NCBI GenBank assembly: GCA_037043015.1
Contig: CM073325.1
Span: forward strand, 9,093,001-9,157,000
Direction of reading: 5' to 3'
Source: Bryum argenteum
Lineage: Eukaryota > Streptophyta > Bryopsida > Bryales > Bryaceae
DNA: 64,000 nt
The position numbers and the translations under genes were made by a program. How positions within the stretch are numbered: position 1 is the stretch's first letter; the number at the start of each line of letters is the position of its first letter. Shown here in pieces: positions 1 to 9,689 of the stretch. A model generated the notes under the pieces. It searched no databases, was not told where the DNA came from, and saw only the letters and a list, made by a program, of their open reading frames with translations.

Positions 1-1252
1 CATCTAAAGGAGCATTTGCATACCGATTAGTTTCTTGAACAATAGTGGCCAACATGTGTGGAGTCCAAAAGAGGCCAAATAAATCCATAAAACTTGGCAT
101 ACCACGATGATGACGAGAAGGACCCATGGGTTTCCCCAAAAATGATATCGGCATTGGATTATACATAATACTTGGGTTTCCCCAAGTCTCATTCCTAAAT
201 TGCCACCTAATATCCTCTTGTTGATGGGGTAACCCATCGTTACGATTATCTCCATCACTATCAGAGGCACTTTCAAAATTGGGTAAGTCCTCACTATCAT
301 TCCCACCCAAATCATCCCTCACACCATTGCGTGTCATTCTCCTTCTTATTATATGTTCTTCCTCAACATCATCATCCCACTCCATATTATTATTACCGCC
401 CTCAGTATCATTGCCATAGAATTCTCCAGGCCCAATACCAGTACTTCTCTCCCCAATAAAAATATTTGGCTGCAATGTGAATTGACCAATATTTTCTTCT
501 GAAGTCACAACTACTGGTTGCCCTTGTAGCCCAAGCGTATGGCCTGTAAGGGGAAGGCCAGAAGGCGATGCACCCGCCACAGGAAGGCCCTGGTGCCCGG
601 GTAAGCAGGCGTGCCGGCCGTTGCTGCTGTTCGGCTGGAGATGCCCCGCTGCGCTCGGCGCCGGACCCCAGCTGGCAGCCGACGCGCTTGACTCGCCGAC
701 GTGGCCCGACCTCGTGGCCGCGGCGCTGTGCCAGCCCGCAGTCCGCCGGCTTGAGTCCCATACTAGTCGCAACGCCGTTGCATCACCGCAATCTTGGTCG
801 ACGCCTAGCTGCAGCGCTGGTCCGTGCATCTCACCACTCCCGCTTGCTTCTTCGGGATCAGGTCCAGCATTGTAGATCTCACCACCTCTCTTCCGTCCTC
901 TTCGGCCAAAGTTTATTGCTGCAAGCAAGACTTCAGGTGGCCAGAGGATATCCTCAAGACTTGCAGCTCTCTCCATACCACTATCATCTTCTCCTTCTTC
1001 ATTACACAATTCTTCTGAGCTTGGGTAATACGCATGCACTGGAGATTGCGAATTCAAGTACTCGCCGTTGAAGCCAACATCTGTATCAGGGAAGGTCATG
1101 AGCTCAACTCCAGGTCCTAGATCTGGCAATTCTTGATGTTGAGGAGGTAATATTGCTTCAGGACTAGATGGTGGGCTTGGAGGAACCGTAGTTGGTTCCG
1201 GTTGTGTCTGTAGACGTGAACTCCTTCTCATTGGAATATTGTCCCACTCCAT
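1..1252 (-). CDS. piggyBac transposase, N-terminal part (partial)
   Basis: A continuous open frame starts at an ATG at 1252-1250 and reaches the window edge without a stop (about 417 codons). It begins with a proline/serine-rich, low-complexity leader, passes an acidic stretch (EEDDSG; SASDSDGD near 250) and enters the start of the DDE_Tnp_1_7 (piggyBac) region, with MDLFGLFWTPHMLATIVQET followed by NRYA near 1-90. That matches the F-x2-F...ETNRYA signature found in element B as well. The catalytic aspartates lie beyond the window. A splice acceptor (AATACAG) directly precedes the ATG, so this may be an internal exon rather than the true start. GC content rises sharply at 540-760, unlike its surroundings, which could mark a low-complexity insertion or captured sequence. 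Confidence 0.72.
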   Translation of the reverse strand, partial: MEWDNIPMRRSSRLQTQPEPTTVPPSPPSSPEAILPPQHQELPDLGPGVELMTFPDTDVGFNGEYLNSQSPVHAYYPSSEELCNEEGEDDSGMERAASLEDILWPPEVLLAAINFGRRGRKRGGEIYNAGPDPEEASGSGEMHGPALQLGVDQDCGDATALRLVWDSSRRTAGWHSAAATRSGHVGESSASAASWGPAPSAAGHLQPNSSNGRHACLPGHQGLPVAGASPSGLPLTGHTLGLQGQPVVVTSEENIGQFTLQPNIFIGERSTGIGPGEFYGNDTEGGNNNMEWDDDVEEEHIIRRRMTRNGVRDDLGGNDSEDLPNFESASDSDGDNRNDGLPHQQEDIRWQFRNETWGNPSIMYNPMPISFLGKPMGPSRHHRGMPSFMDLFGLFWTPHMLATIVQETNRYANAPLD

Positions 1253-1329
1253 CTGTATTCTCCAAGTTAGACATTACTCATAACTCTCAACTATGAAATT
1301 TAGGTACATGTTACACAAGAGATACTCAC

Positions 1330-1714
1330 CTCCTTTGACTTCTTCCATGATCGACGTGGAGGCATTGCTTGTATCGGGCCAAGTAGATTTGACAATATCA
1401 AGAAATTCTTGCTCAAAAGCGTGTTGATCAACCCACCCTAGAATATGTGCGGCTTGCCTGTAGAAATGGTGTCGGAAATTATTTGCTTGTGGATTTCTTG
1501 GCCAAGCTTTGGACTTCTTACGAACGCGTAAACTGCGCAAATGTTTTTGATCAAGCAGTGAAAGGAGGTCATGAATCTGATGTGCTCGAAGGTGTTTGCG
1601 TACAGCCCAGGAACGAAGGCGAGCTTCTGGATCGGCAGATGGAGGCGGCAATGTCGAAATAAGAAGTGGCTGCAAGTTTCCGACACTCACAACCGCAGTA
1701 TTGGGTTCCTGCAT
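1330..1714 (-). CDS. accessory ORF of piggyBac element A (unknown family)
   Basis: Open frame of about 128 codons ending at a good splice donor (GGAG|GTGAGT at 1330/1329), preceded by a possible acceptor (ATATGCAG at 1709). The predicted product is basic and helical-looking. Its most notable segment has LLSLLDQKHL (residues 50-59), RHHFY (81-85), ILGW (91-94) and a later TWP (111-113). An ORF in the same relative place in element B (41170-41655) has LLD, RHLFY, GICGW and IWP with identical RHxFY-x7-GW spacing. I recognise no domain. It may be a separate accessory protein or 5' exons of the transposase transcript; the phase with the 1252 exon does not join simply, so the gene model is unresolved. 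Confidence 0.5.
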
Positions 1715-1747
1715 ATGGTCATATTAGTCAGTTGATGTGATGTCAGT

Positions 1748-2242
1748 TTACCATGCAAGTTCCACATGCAAACCAAGTTCATGTTCATGTATTCGAACCC
1801 GTTGATGTGATCGCTCCTCGATCTGTGCAATCATCTGATCGCTCACTGGCGCATGGGCTGCCGAAGTTGGTGATGATCTGCAGGCTGCCGAACTTGATGC
1901 AGCGGCGACCTTGAAGCTGGACGGTCGGAGGCAGCTGCAGTACGCCTCCGAAGGAACTCGTCGACCTCCCTGGCACGTACAGTTCGCCGCCGATTCCTCT
2001 CGCTGAAGCTCAACCTCGGCGGCAAGTACAGTTGGACCACGAAGGAGCTGTTCGATCTCCCTGGCCGAAGACTCTACTGCGTAATCACCATTTTCAGTGC
2101 TCTGATCATTTTCGGTCCATACTGGCACCTCGATGAATCCTTCTCCTACTGTTGCACTCGCCTCTCTCGAATCGGTAGTTGCTAGTGAAATGATGGCAGC
2201 AGTCACAGGAACCCCGTCCAAAGAATTTGCAAAACTAGCCAT
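1748..2242 (-). CDS. first ORF of piggyBac element A, unrecognised
   Basis: ATG at 2242, 164 codons, the ORF nearest to the element terminus. The product is Ala/Ser/Glu-rich with a short Cys-containing patch (NCTCQGG; AYCSCLRP) and an acidic N-terminal half; no family is recognised. The frame closes at a TGG-TAA that overlaps a possible GTAAAC donor, about 40 bp before the acceptor at 1709. That would be an unusually short plant intron, and the phases do not match, so a splice to the next ORF is not supported. It could be a non-functional ORF in the element leader. Confidence 0.3.
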   Translation of the reverse strand: MASFANSLDGVPVTAAIISLATTDSREASATVGEGFIEVPVWTENDQSTENGDYAVESSAREIEQLLRGPTVLAAEVELQREESAANCTCQGGRRVPSEAYCSCLRPSSFKVAAASSSAACRSSPTSAAHAPVSDQMIAQIEERSHQRVRIHEHELGLHVELAW

Positions 2243-2783
2243 AATGGATTTTTGTTACTTTTGAAATATGCTTTGGATTTGATGTATGCTGTTTGTTGTT
2301 CCCAACATCTTTCCATGAGTTTCTCATTCAAATTCTGAAATTTGAATCGCCCCATGTCAGTGTGTTCTCAGCCGCCAGTTTCACGAAGTTTGTAGTTATG
2401 ACATGTATTTGGAGGGGGCGTCAATCTTTGGCCAGTCCCAAAGCATTCAATTCTGCCGAATGTTGGGTCCTCCAAAACCCTGCTTGGAACCCCTGCCCCT
2501 CTGGAGTTTTCTCGAGTGACCCTCGCAACTGCCCCCATTTCCACCTTGTTCCTTAGTGGCCACAACAACAACCCGTTCTGCCCTTTCTCAACTCCAAATC
2601 AAAAATTTGCTCTACAAGGCACTAAAATTGGAATCTTACTTTGCAAATTTTACCACACACAATTACTATGTTTCCCGACACACACACCAAATTACAGCCC
2701 AAAACACCAAAATTTGACCTCTCATCTAAGGTGCCCAAAACTGCAAAACGCCGATTCGGCTTTCCTGGGCCTTTAGGGGTTAA

Positions 2784-3566
2784 ATCCTACGTGACATACC
2801 TTTTGGTATAGAAAGGTTCTCAATTTTGAGCACGGGAAATCTATAGGGATGTTATAAGTATAGATCAACAGTATACATAGTGCATGTATTCTTGTGTATG
2901 AGGAAAATTAGCAGAAAGTCTGAGTAAGTGGAATCATCGCTTTTGAAAATATAGGTATTCTTAAATGGGTGCCCTAAAGTGACACCCCATAATGTATGCA
3001 GTGAGTACATAACATTGTTATATGGAGAAGCTATTATGTACCTATGAGTGAAGCTTACTCTGGAAACTGCTCCATTAAAAACCCACTCTACTACATAGCA
3101 ATTTAGCTTTGATGCGCAAATCCGTGGTGCAGTTTCCCAGGAGTATATTACGAAGAAAAAAAAGGGTTGTTATTTTATTTATTTTATTTATTTTTTATTT
3201 TTTTGACAATGGGAATTTTAAAAATTGGGGTATAAAAGGAGGCCATGGGGAGGGGGACTCGTGAAGCATGTGAGCATAGCCACTCACACTTTCATCTTTA
3301 TTCATATATTTATATATTTGTTTTGAACGATGGGGTACGCAAGTTGGCTAATAATGGCCCACTCACTATTATTATTTACTACTACATCATCACTCGTGGT
3401 TCTGTAGCTCTTTCATTCACAGACTGCTGCCCTCAGAAAAAAAAATATATATATAAAAGTTATTTGCTGCATAAAGTCTATGGTCCATCATCCATTTTGT
3501 CTTTTTTTGTCACACTATTTCCGTTGCATACTATTGCTAAACTTGCTTGAGACCTCATTGCCAGCA
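2784..3566. other. intergenic, AT-rich, nothing assigned
   Basis: No coding region or element boundary is convincing. There is a T/A-rich simple-sequence patch at about 3165-3205. A short stretch (2990-3060) shares the string AGAAGCTATTATGTACCTATG-like wording with the opposite strand near 9990-10020, suggesting an old dispersed repeat. Confidence 0.4.
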
Positions 3567-3577
3567 TTAACCCTTAA

Positions 3578-3938
3578 CCCTTAAACGTCTAAGGTGACCC
3601 GAGGGGTCCGATTCCAACAGAATCTTCTCTGTAGCACTCAATGTACTCAACTTTTCACTTATATTTTGATGTCAAACTGGTCACCTTCTTGTGATGCATT
3701 CAAAAAGTGAAATTTTAGAATTCAAATCACAATTTTTATGAGTGATTTTGTGCTTTGAAAGGATTGTGGTAGGTAGGTTGGGGTTGTACAATACTTGTAG
3801 GAGGTTGCAAGCTCATCATTGATTGGATCATTCATGATGCCCAAGTTCAAAAAGTGCACTATTCATGATGCCCAAGTCCAAAAGATGCTATGATCCAATA
3901 CCGGGCTGCCCAAATCCGTATAGCTAGACGTTTAAGAG
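3578..3938. mobile_element. piggyBac-type MITE, 361-bp family, copy 1
   Basis: Flanked by TTAA (3574-3577 and 3939-3942). Termini CCCTTAAACGTCTA / TAGACGTTTAAGAG are inverted repeats. The terminus itself contains a second TTAA, and an extra TTAACCC unit precedes it (3567-3573), as if another end had been inserted into and lost. No coding capacity. Internal sequence (ATCAATGATGAGCTTGCAAC and its complement) is shared with copies at 3943, 4872, 6118 and 15077. The end matches the left end of the transposase-bearing element B at 35693 (CCCTTAAACG). Confidence 0.8.
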
Positions 3939-3942
3939 TTAA

Positions 3943-4279
3943 ACACCCATGGGGTCTGAAACGGGCAGCGTGAAATTGGATCATAGCATCTTTTGGACTT
4001 GGGCATCATGAATAGTGCCTTTTTTGAACTTGAGTATCCAATCAATGATGAGCTTGCAACCTCCTACAAGGTTGTGTACAACACCAACTTGTCTACCATA
4101 ATCCTTTCAAAGCACAAAATTGTGATTCGTAATTGTGATTTGAATTGTAACATTTCACTTTCTGGATGCATCATAAGGAGGTGACTAGTTTAATAACAAA
4201 ATATAAGTGAGTATGGTGAGAGCTCCAGAGCGGATTTTGTTGGGAAAAAGTCCCTTGAGTTTGCTTGGGCGTTTGAGGG
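3943..4279. mobile_element. piggyBac-type MITE, 361-bp family, copy 2 (inverted, stacked on copy 1)
   Basis: Same family as copy 1 in the opposite orientation; the two share the TTAA at 3939-3942. The right end GGGCGTTTGAGGG meets TTAA at 4280-4283. Together copies 1 and 2 form an imperfect inverted pair about 700 bp long. The left end reads GAG-TTAA-ACACCCATGGGG, so the element boundary may be 3936, within the end of copy 1. Confidence 0.75.
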
Positions 4280-4283
4280 TTAA

Positions 4284-4543
4284 CCCCTAAATCTCCTTGT
4301 TGCAAAAAGGTCTAAGTCACAGAATTTGACCTTCCTTTAGATTAAGCTCTAAACATCTCAATCTAAGCATTATTTAAAGGATTCAACCGTAAGATCTCAA
4401 AGTTCACTTGACATTCTTCTCACATACCAAATTTGAACCGTTCATTCTTCCTCATTTGTGAGATTATAATGGTCAAAGTTGACTGAATTTTTCTCCTGCA
4501 GGAACCTCCAAAACCCGTTTTGGGTTTCAAATAAAGTCAGGGG
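4284..4543. mobile_element. TTAA-flanked MITE, 260-bp family, copy 1
   Basis: Starts CCCCTAAATCTCC after TTAA 4280-4283 and ends AAAGTCAGGGG before TTAA 4544-4547, so it abuts the previous MITE through a shared TTAA. A relative of the same length lies at 34366-34625 in the opposite orientation, and a third, interrupted by another element, at about 18290-19490. The uninterrupted TTAA at 4374-4377 is the paralogous empty site for that insertion. Confidence 0.72.
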
Positions 4544-4871
4544 TTAAGGTATTTACAAAACTCTTCAATACAAGATTCAATAATACAACTATTGTCAATC
4601 ACAATACACAAATTTATTTTGTATTCTTAATCGACAACTTTTCAAACAAAATCAATAGAGTATTCTTATTATTACTTTTTACTTTCTTAGTATTATGCTT
4701 CTTAATTCTAAAAATGTGTGTAAGGGCGTATCCTCACACTTGGGCCGCCGACCCGCTATTTTACAAGGTTCTTCCTAAAGCAAATCTCCATGAGGGAGGA
4801 AAGATAATGGAATGTTCTTATTAGGGTTGTCTTACATGACAGACTTTCAGTAATGTTTGTTTAACCCTTAA

Positions 4872-5225
4872 CCCTTAAACGTCTAGCTATACGGATTTGG
4901 GCAGCCCGGTATTGGATCATAGCATCTTTTGGACTTGGGCATCATGAATAGTGCACTTTTTGAACTTGGGCATCATGAATGATCCAATCAATGATGAGCT
5001 TGCAACCTCCTACAAGTATTGTACAACCCCAACCTACCTACCACAATCCTTTCAAAGCACAAAATCACTCATAAAAATTGTGATTTGAATTCTAAAATTT
5101 CACTTTTTGAATGCATCACAAGAAGGTGACCAGTTTGACATCAAAATATAAGTGAAAAGTTGAGTACATTGAGTGCTACAGAGAAAATTCTGTTGGAATC
5201 GGACCCCTCGGGTCACCTTAGACGT
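4872..5225. mobile_element. piggyBac-type MITE, 361-bp family, copy 3
   Basis: Begins CCCTTAAACGTCTAGC after stacked TTAACCC units (4861-4871). Its right end (GGTCACCTTAGACGTTTAA) is interrupted at the terminal TTAA (5226-5229) by the foldback element 5230-6113; the lost GGG of its end reappears at 6118-6120. Nearly a reverse complement of copy 1. Confidence 0.75.
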
Positions 5226-5229
5226 TTAA

Positions 5230-6113
5230 CCCCTAACTCTCCTTGAAGCCCGAAATGGGTTTTTGCAATTCCGGGCAGCCTAGATGAAGGGATTAAAAGT
5301 AATATTTTTGCCTAAGAATTTTATCGGGTCCTCCTTATACTGCAAAGTGTATGTGGTAAAATTTGCAAAGTCAAATTCCAATTTTTGAGTCTTCTAGGAC
5401 GATCCTTGGGTTGCGAGCCGAGATGGGGCAGCTCAAAAAAGTAACATTTTTGAATTTTTTTTTTGGAAACATGATCATTACTAAATCACTACTCAAATTT
5501 CAGAGTGACTCAAGTCAAAAAGTTTACCAATTTTACAAGGGCAGCCTCCAAAACAATTTTGGGAGCTTGAAACCTCAAAACTGAAATTCTCTACCTCTTA
5601 GGACTCGTGGGGGTGTAAACCGATTTCTTTTCTTTTTTTAAAACTTCCAACGGTAAGATCTTGTACCAAAGAATATGCTTGATTACTCTTCAAAAAATTG
5701 ACCGTTGGATGTTTACCATTTGAGAGATCATAACATCCAAAGTTTGTCTCCCAAGTTTTTTTGGGTATTGCGAAGATTGGTTTTAAAATTTTTGGAGGCT
5801 GCCCTTGTAAAATTGGTAAACTTTTTGACTTGAGTCACTCTGAAATTTGAGTAGTGATTTAGTAATGATCATGTTTCCAAAAAAAAAATTCAAAAGTGTT
5901 ACTTTTTTGAGCTGCCCCATCTCGGCTCACAACCCAAGGATCATCCTAGAAGACTCAAAAATTGGAATTTGACTTTGCAAATTTTACCACATACACTTTG
6001 CAGTATAAGGAGGACCCGATAAAATTCTTAGGCAAAAATATTACTTTTAATCCCTTCATCTAGGCTGCCCGAAATTGCAAAAACCCATTTTGGGCTTCAA
6101 GGAGAGTTAGGGG
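5230..6113. mobile_element. foldback MITE with ~320-bp inverted arms
   Basis: TTAA-flanked (5226-5229; 6114-6117). The first ~320 bp and the last ~320 bp are almost perfect inverted repeats starting CCCCTAACTCTCCTTGAAGC, with a ~240-bp spacer. A transcript through it would form a long hairpin, a typical source of small RNAs. The arm sequence resembles the 5' end of piggyBac element A (2590-2779), not that of element B. No ORF of note. Confidence 0.85.
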
Positions 6114-6117
6114 TTAA

Positions 6118-6550
6118 GGGCTAAAGCCGTTAAACGCCCAAGCAAGCCCGAAGGGCTTGATTCCAACAGAATCTGCTCTGTAGCTTTCACTGTAATCAAC
6201 TTTTCACTTATATTTTGATATCAAACTGGTCACCGTCTTGTGATGCATTCAAAAAGTGAAATTTTAGAATTCAAATCACAATTTGTATGTATGATTCTAT
6301 GGTTTGAAAGGATTGTGGTAGGTAGGTTGGGGTTGTACATAACCTTGTAGGAGGTTGCAAGCTCATCATTGATTGGTTCATTCATGGTGCCCAAGTTCCA
6401 AAAGTGCACTATTCATGATGCCCAAGTTCAAAAAGTGCACTATTCATGATGCCCAAGTTCAAAAAGTGCACTATTCATGATGCCCAAGTCCAAAAGATGT
6501 TGTGATTCAATTTTGGGCTGCCCGTTTTAGACCCCATGGGCGTTTAAGGG
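6118..6550. mobile_element. piggyBac-type MITE, 361-bp family, copy 4 with internal triplication
   Basis: The left end is degenerate (CTAAAGCCGTTAAACGCCC); the right end GGGCGTTTAAGGG meets TTAA 6551-6554. It is longer than its relatives because a ~31-bp internal segment (CCCAAGTTCAAAAAGTGCAC...) occurs three to four times in tandem at about 6387-6495, a local expansion absent from the other copies. Confidence 0.75.
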
Positions 6551-6996
6551 TTAAATTGTTGTCTTTGACATGTCCGTTTGACGTCAAGTTGGACGGGAAT
6601 GTCAGATCATACTAGAAAATGCATAGTAAAAACATGAACATTTGCCTCTTCGATGTCGTTTGCCTCCTCCGAGGGCGAATGTCTGTCTAACTGTCGTGTG
6701 TGTCTCGTTCGACAGTGTTGCATAAGACAACCCTCGTCCTCATGTGTGGACCGCACTTTGAAACCCTTCCACTTAGTTTAGGTAAAAGACATAAAGTCAT
6801 CTAATGTGAGCTCACCAAACGAAGGAGTTTCAAAAAGCATGCGACTATGAGGGGAGTATCATTCAAGATAAGGAATGAGGGTTATCTGTATTATCAAGAG
6901 GGCTTGCCAAGCGGGAATTCTAAAGAAGAAATTACCGCTTTTATTATGAAGGGTTAGGTGTCCTCAAATTGCATGGGAGCCACCTTCACGCCACTA

Positions 6997-7128
6997 TTGT
7001 CTTATCACACCAAATTCCTATATATTTGTCAAACACAATTTAGATGAAATGTACATATGATACATCCAAGACGTCTTAGATGTATATCTCATCTGACAAA
7101 TGAATAAGAACTTTGTTTGATAAGACAA
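6997..7128. mobile_element. small inverted-repeat element, hAT-like ends
   Basis: TTGTCTTATCA at the left and TGATAAGACAA at the right, about 130 bp apart, with an internally palindromic centre (CCAAGACGTCTTAGATG). The ends resemble those of the 9493-9678 element. A target duplication was not found, so the boundary is approximate. Confidence 0.45.
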
Positions 7129-7567
7129 CCCTGCCTCAGGCTCAAATAAAAGCAGCTCGGTTGGAACATGGGGAGAGGCTCTTAGTATATTTTACAGACT
7201 TCATGTTAGACCAAATTTCTTGCACTTTTATTTCTTCTAAGGTAGAATGACCTTAAACCGCACGGCCCCCCAGAAGCGCAAGGCAGACCGCCCCTGAAGC
7301 TGCCCATGGCGTGGACCTAATTGCACGCATAGCAATTTCATAAATAGTTACTCGATATGGACATGTGTAGGGAGGTGGTTGGTTCATGGTTCATCAACTC
7401 TATTTTGCACAGTTTTAGCTACATGCGTGAGCGCCACTGTAAGGTAACTTACATTGATAGATGGATGAATGAAATCTTCTAACCACATTGGACAGTGTGT
7501 AAGCAGAGGATGAAAGGAGTCAGACAACTCCCAGTTGAGGATGGATGGACCGAGTCGATAACCTGCA

Positions 7568-7745
7568 TTGAGAACATGTGCACCGGAGTTAGACAAACTC
7601 TATATTTAGTGCATTGGAGTCAGACCACTCCAAGATTGAGAACATGTGCACTAGAGTTAGACAGCTCTATATTTAGTGCATTGGAGTCAGACCACTCCAA
7701 GATTGAGAACATGTGTACAAGAGTTAGACAACTCAAGATGAGGTA
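7568..7745. repeat. tandem repeat, ~68-bp unit, 2.6 copies
   Basis: The phrase TTGAGAACATGTG recurs at 7568, 7636 and 7703, each followed by an AGTTAGACA-type segment. It happens to leave a short open frame on the plus strand, but this codes for repeat-derived peptide only and is not taken as a gene. Confidence 0.75.
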
Positions 7746-7961
7746 CACTAGAATTAGACTACTGATAGTAGTCAATTAGCTTTACTCTAAATATAAGAGT
7801 AAAGATCTAGAATGATCTATGAATAGGCTAGACTCTGGAACATAGCCTAAGATAGACTGTAGTTCCTTTTGGGAAGGAACTCATATATAAGCTCGGGGGT
7901 GAGAAGGTAGAGGCTCTTTTTGGTAGTGAGCTCTTCTCTATGGTTGGGAGGTTGAGCTTAA

Positions 7962-8568
7962 CCCTTAAGCGGGCCGAATGTCGAAAAACGACATTTTGGA
8001 TGACACCAACTTTGGAGAGCCATAACTTCTTCATCCGGACTCCGTTTTGGACGAAATCACTTGGGTTGGGTCCCAAATCAAGTCTAGTTCATGTAATGAA
8101 AATCTCAGACCCATACAATGAAGTATGAATTAATGGCATGCATTTCAGTGACAGCAGCCTAGTTTTAGACATTTTTTCCTTTGTAAAATTTAGGGCAGTT
8201 TTCACCATTGCAGGGCCATAATTTGCACAAAGAAATTTTTCTCATGGTTTTTTTTTGTTCAAGGATGCTACTGAGATGAAGGTGAACAACATTCTAATTG
8301 GTGACTTTTTCATTGCAATAAGTCTAATGGTAGCATTTTCACTTTAAAGTGAAAATGATGAAATTATGTGATCATTTTTGAGTATTAATACATTATGATC
8401 TCGCAATCTATGAAGCCTCATGACTCAAAATTTGACCCACATGATGTTCAATATGTCTACGACAAGATTGTACGGTTGAGATTTGGATAACACACTTTTA
8501 CCTCCACCTATGACAATGCTTTTGAGGATGTGTTCATTTTACTACAAATGAGTCAAACCATTTAGGGG
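7962..8568. mobile_element. piggyBac-type MITE, family B, copy 1 (607 bp)
   Basis: Between TTAA 7958-7961 and TTAA 8569-8572; ends CCCTTAAGCGGGCC and CCATTTAGGGG. The left subterminus contains GTCGAAAAACGACATT, which matches the subterminus of transposase-bearing element B at its 42161 end (GTCGAAAAACGACACT). Related sequence occurs at 14666-15657, 15761-16057, 19600-20517 (inverted) and 59825-60319. No coding capacity. Confidence 0.75.
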
Positions 8569-8572
8569 TTAA

Positions 8573-9484
8573 TAAAGTTCTGGGTTTTGTCTTCCTAGCC
8601 AAATTGTGTTGTGAGTTGGTAATAAACCTATTAGAGGGTTGTTACAGCCACAAAGTACTAGTCTGACGGATAAAAAGAAGAGTCTACTGATCACTTTAAG
8701 GTCATGTACACTTTTGACTTCAAAAATTCGTAGTAAATTCAATTTTTGCTATTTTATTTTCGAAATTTTTGCATTCACTCTCCCTCCTGTTTTCCCATCC
8801 AAGAAAAATTACAAACAGTACACACGAGGTCCACAACCATGTTGAATCTCTTATTTGCGCGGTTTAAGGTCATTCTACCTTAATTCATCGATTCCAACAA
8901 TAGTATCGTATCACACAACATCATGATAGAGTACAACATAGACAAGGCATGAAACTATAGGTTGTTTGTTTTCTTATAGCCGACCATTCCGTCCTTTAAT
9001 TGTACAAATGCAAAATAAGGCTGAGATTCATGGAGGCGTTCACATCAACATTATTATTCTTTTTTATAGCATCACAATAGCATGGCTCCACCTTTAGATG
9101 CAATTTCTTTGAGCTTTCTTACTACAAAACAAAATGTTTTTGGAAATCATTGAAATGTTCCATAAAAGAGAAGTGCATTAGAAAATATCATTCTCCAGCA
9201 ATTAAAATTAAATTTAAAATTAAAATGTTACTACTTCTCATTTATTACCAGAATTTCAAAACATTTGTTGGGTGTTACAAAACTCCCCCCGGGGGTGCAA
9301 TTCTTTTGTTGCCAGAAGTTCTTTAATCCTAAATTTTTAAACTACATTAGAAGTTTAGAATTGCCCAAACAAACTTTTTGATTACACACAATGTCTTGGT
9401 GGATGGGGAGATGGAAACTTTTGTTTTGTTACGTTCTTGTTGTGGGGGTAAGTTTGTTAATGGGTATTGAACACAATTGAATCA
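8573..9484. other. intergenic, nothing assigned
   Basis: AT-rich DNA with no ORF that shows codon structure or a recognisable family. A C/G run (CCCCCCGGGGG, about 9287-9297) is the only compositional oddity. Confidence 0.35.
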
Positions 9485-9492
9485 TTCTCTAC

Positions 9493-9678
9493 AAGGGTTG
9501 TCTTTTGCGACGGTGTCGAATGTTATACATGCACGACGGTCAGACAGACATTCACCCTCGGAGGAGGCAGATGACATCGAAGAGGCAAATGTTCCAGTTT
9601 TACTATGCATCTTCTGGTATGGTGGAACATTTCCGTCGAAAAGACATTACGGAAAGTGTGTCATGTAAGACAACCATG
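9493..9678. mobile_element. hAT-like MITE with 8-bp target duplication
   Basis: Ends AAGGGTTGTC / GACAACCATG are inverted repeats and are flanked on both sides by TTCTCTAC (9485-9492; 9679-9686). An 8-bp duplication and a GGGTTG-type terminus are characteristic of the hAT superfamily. The short ORFs inside (9477-9690) are incidental. The element is an inverted relative of the interrupted copy at 4834-6734. Confidence 0.65.
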
Positions 9679-9689
9679 TTCTCTACTTG

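Larger units (their letters stand above)
1..2779 (-). mobile_element. piggyBac-like element A, 5' part (runs off the window)
   Basis: The right edge is a piggyBac-type terminus: the element ends in CCTTTAGGGG at 2779, directly before a TTAA at 2780-2783, the target site piggyBac transposases use. Read on the minus strand, it has about 540 bp of non-coding terminus, then ORFs at 2242-1748 and 1714-1330, then a long open frame from 1252 to the window edge that has piggyBac transposase N-terminal character. The subterminal sequence (roughly 2590-2779) resembles the arms of the foldback element at 5230-6113, including a shared TGTGGTAAAATTTGCAAAGT stretch, so this element is a likely source of that MITE family. 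The other terminus lies outside the window, so completeness and activity cannot be judged. Confidence 0.8.
4834..6734. mobile_element. hAT-like MITE split by a stack of TTAA elements
   Basis: The left piece (4834-4860, GGGTTGTCTTACATGACA) and the right piece (about 6555-6734, ending ATAAGACAACCC) together resemble the intact 186-bp hAT-like MITE at 9493-9678, read on the opposite strand. Between them sits everything from the TTAA at 4861 to the TTAA at 6551-6554. The reading is that TTAA elements inserted into a pre-existing hAT-like MITE. The exact join is blurred by divergence. Confidence 0.55.

Noticed and set aside
408-761. 117-codon minus ORF and overlapping plus ORFs (568-1071)
   Set aside because: They lie in other frames of the piggyBac A transposase exon and owe their length to its GC-rich composition.
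3245-3550. 101-codon plus ORF
   Set aside because: AT-rich, low-complexity translation with no family resemblance and no start context.
7495-7779. 94-codon plus ORF
   Set aside because: It is a translation of the 68-bp tandem repeat with no conserved features.
6617-9610. A ~3-kb element with ~120-bp terminal inverted repeats
   Set aside because: The arms at 6617-6735 and 9492-9610 are better explained as two opposite copies of one short hAT-like MITE, since the 9493-9678 copy has its own 8-bp duplication.
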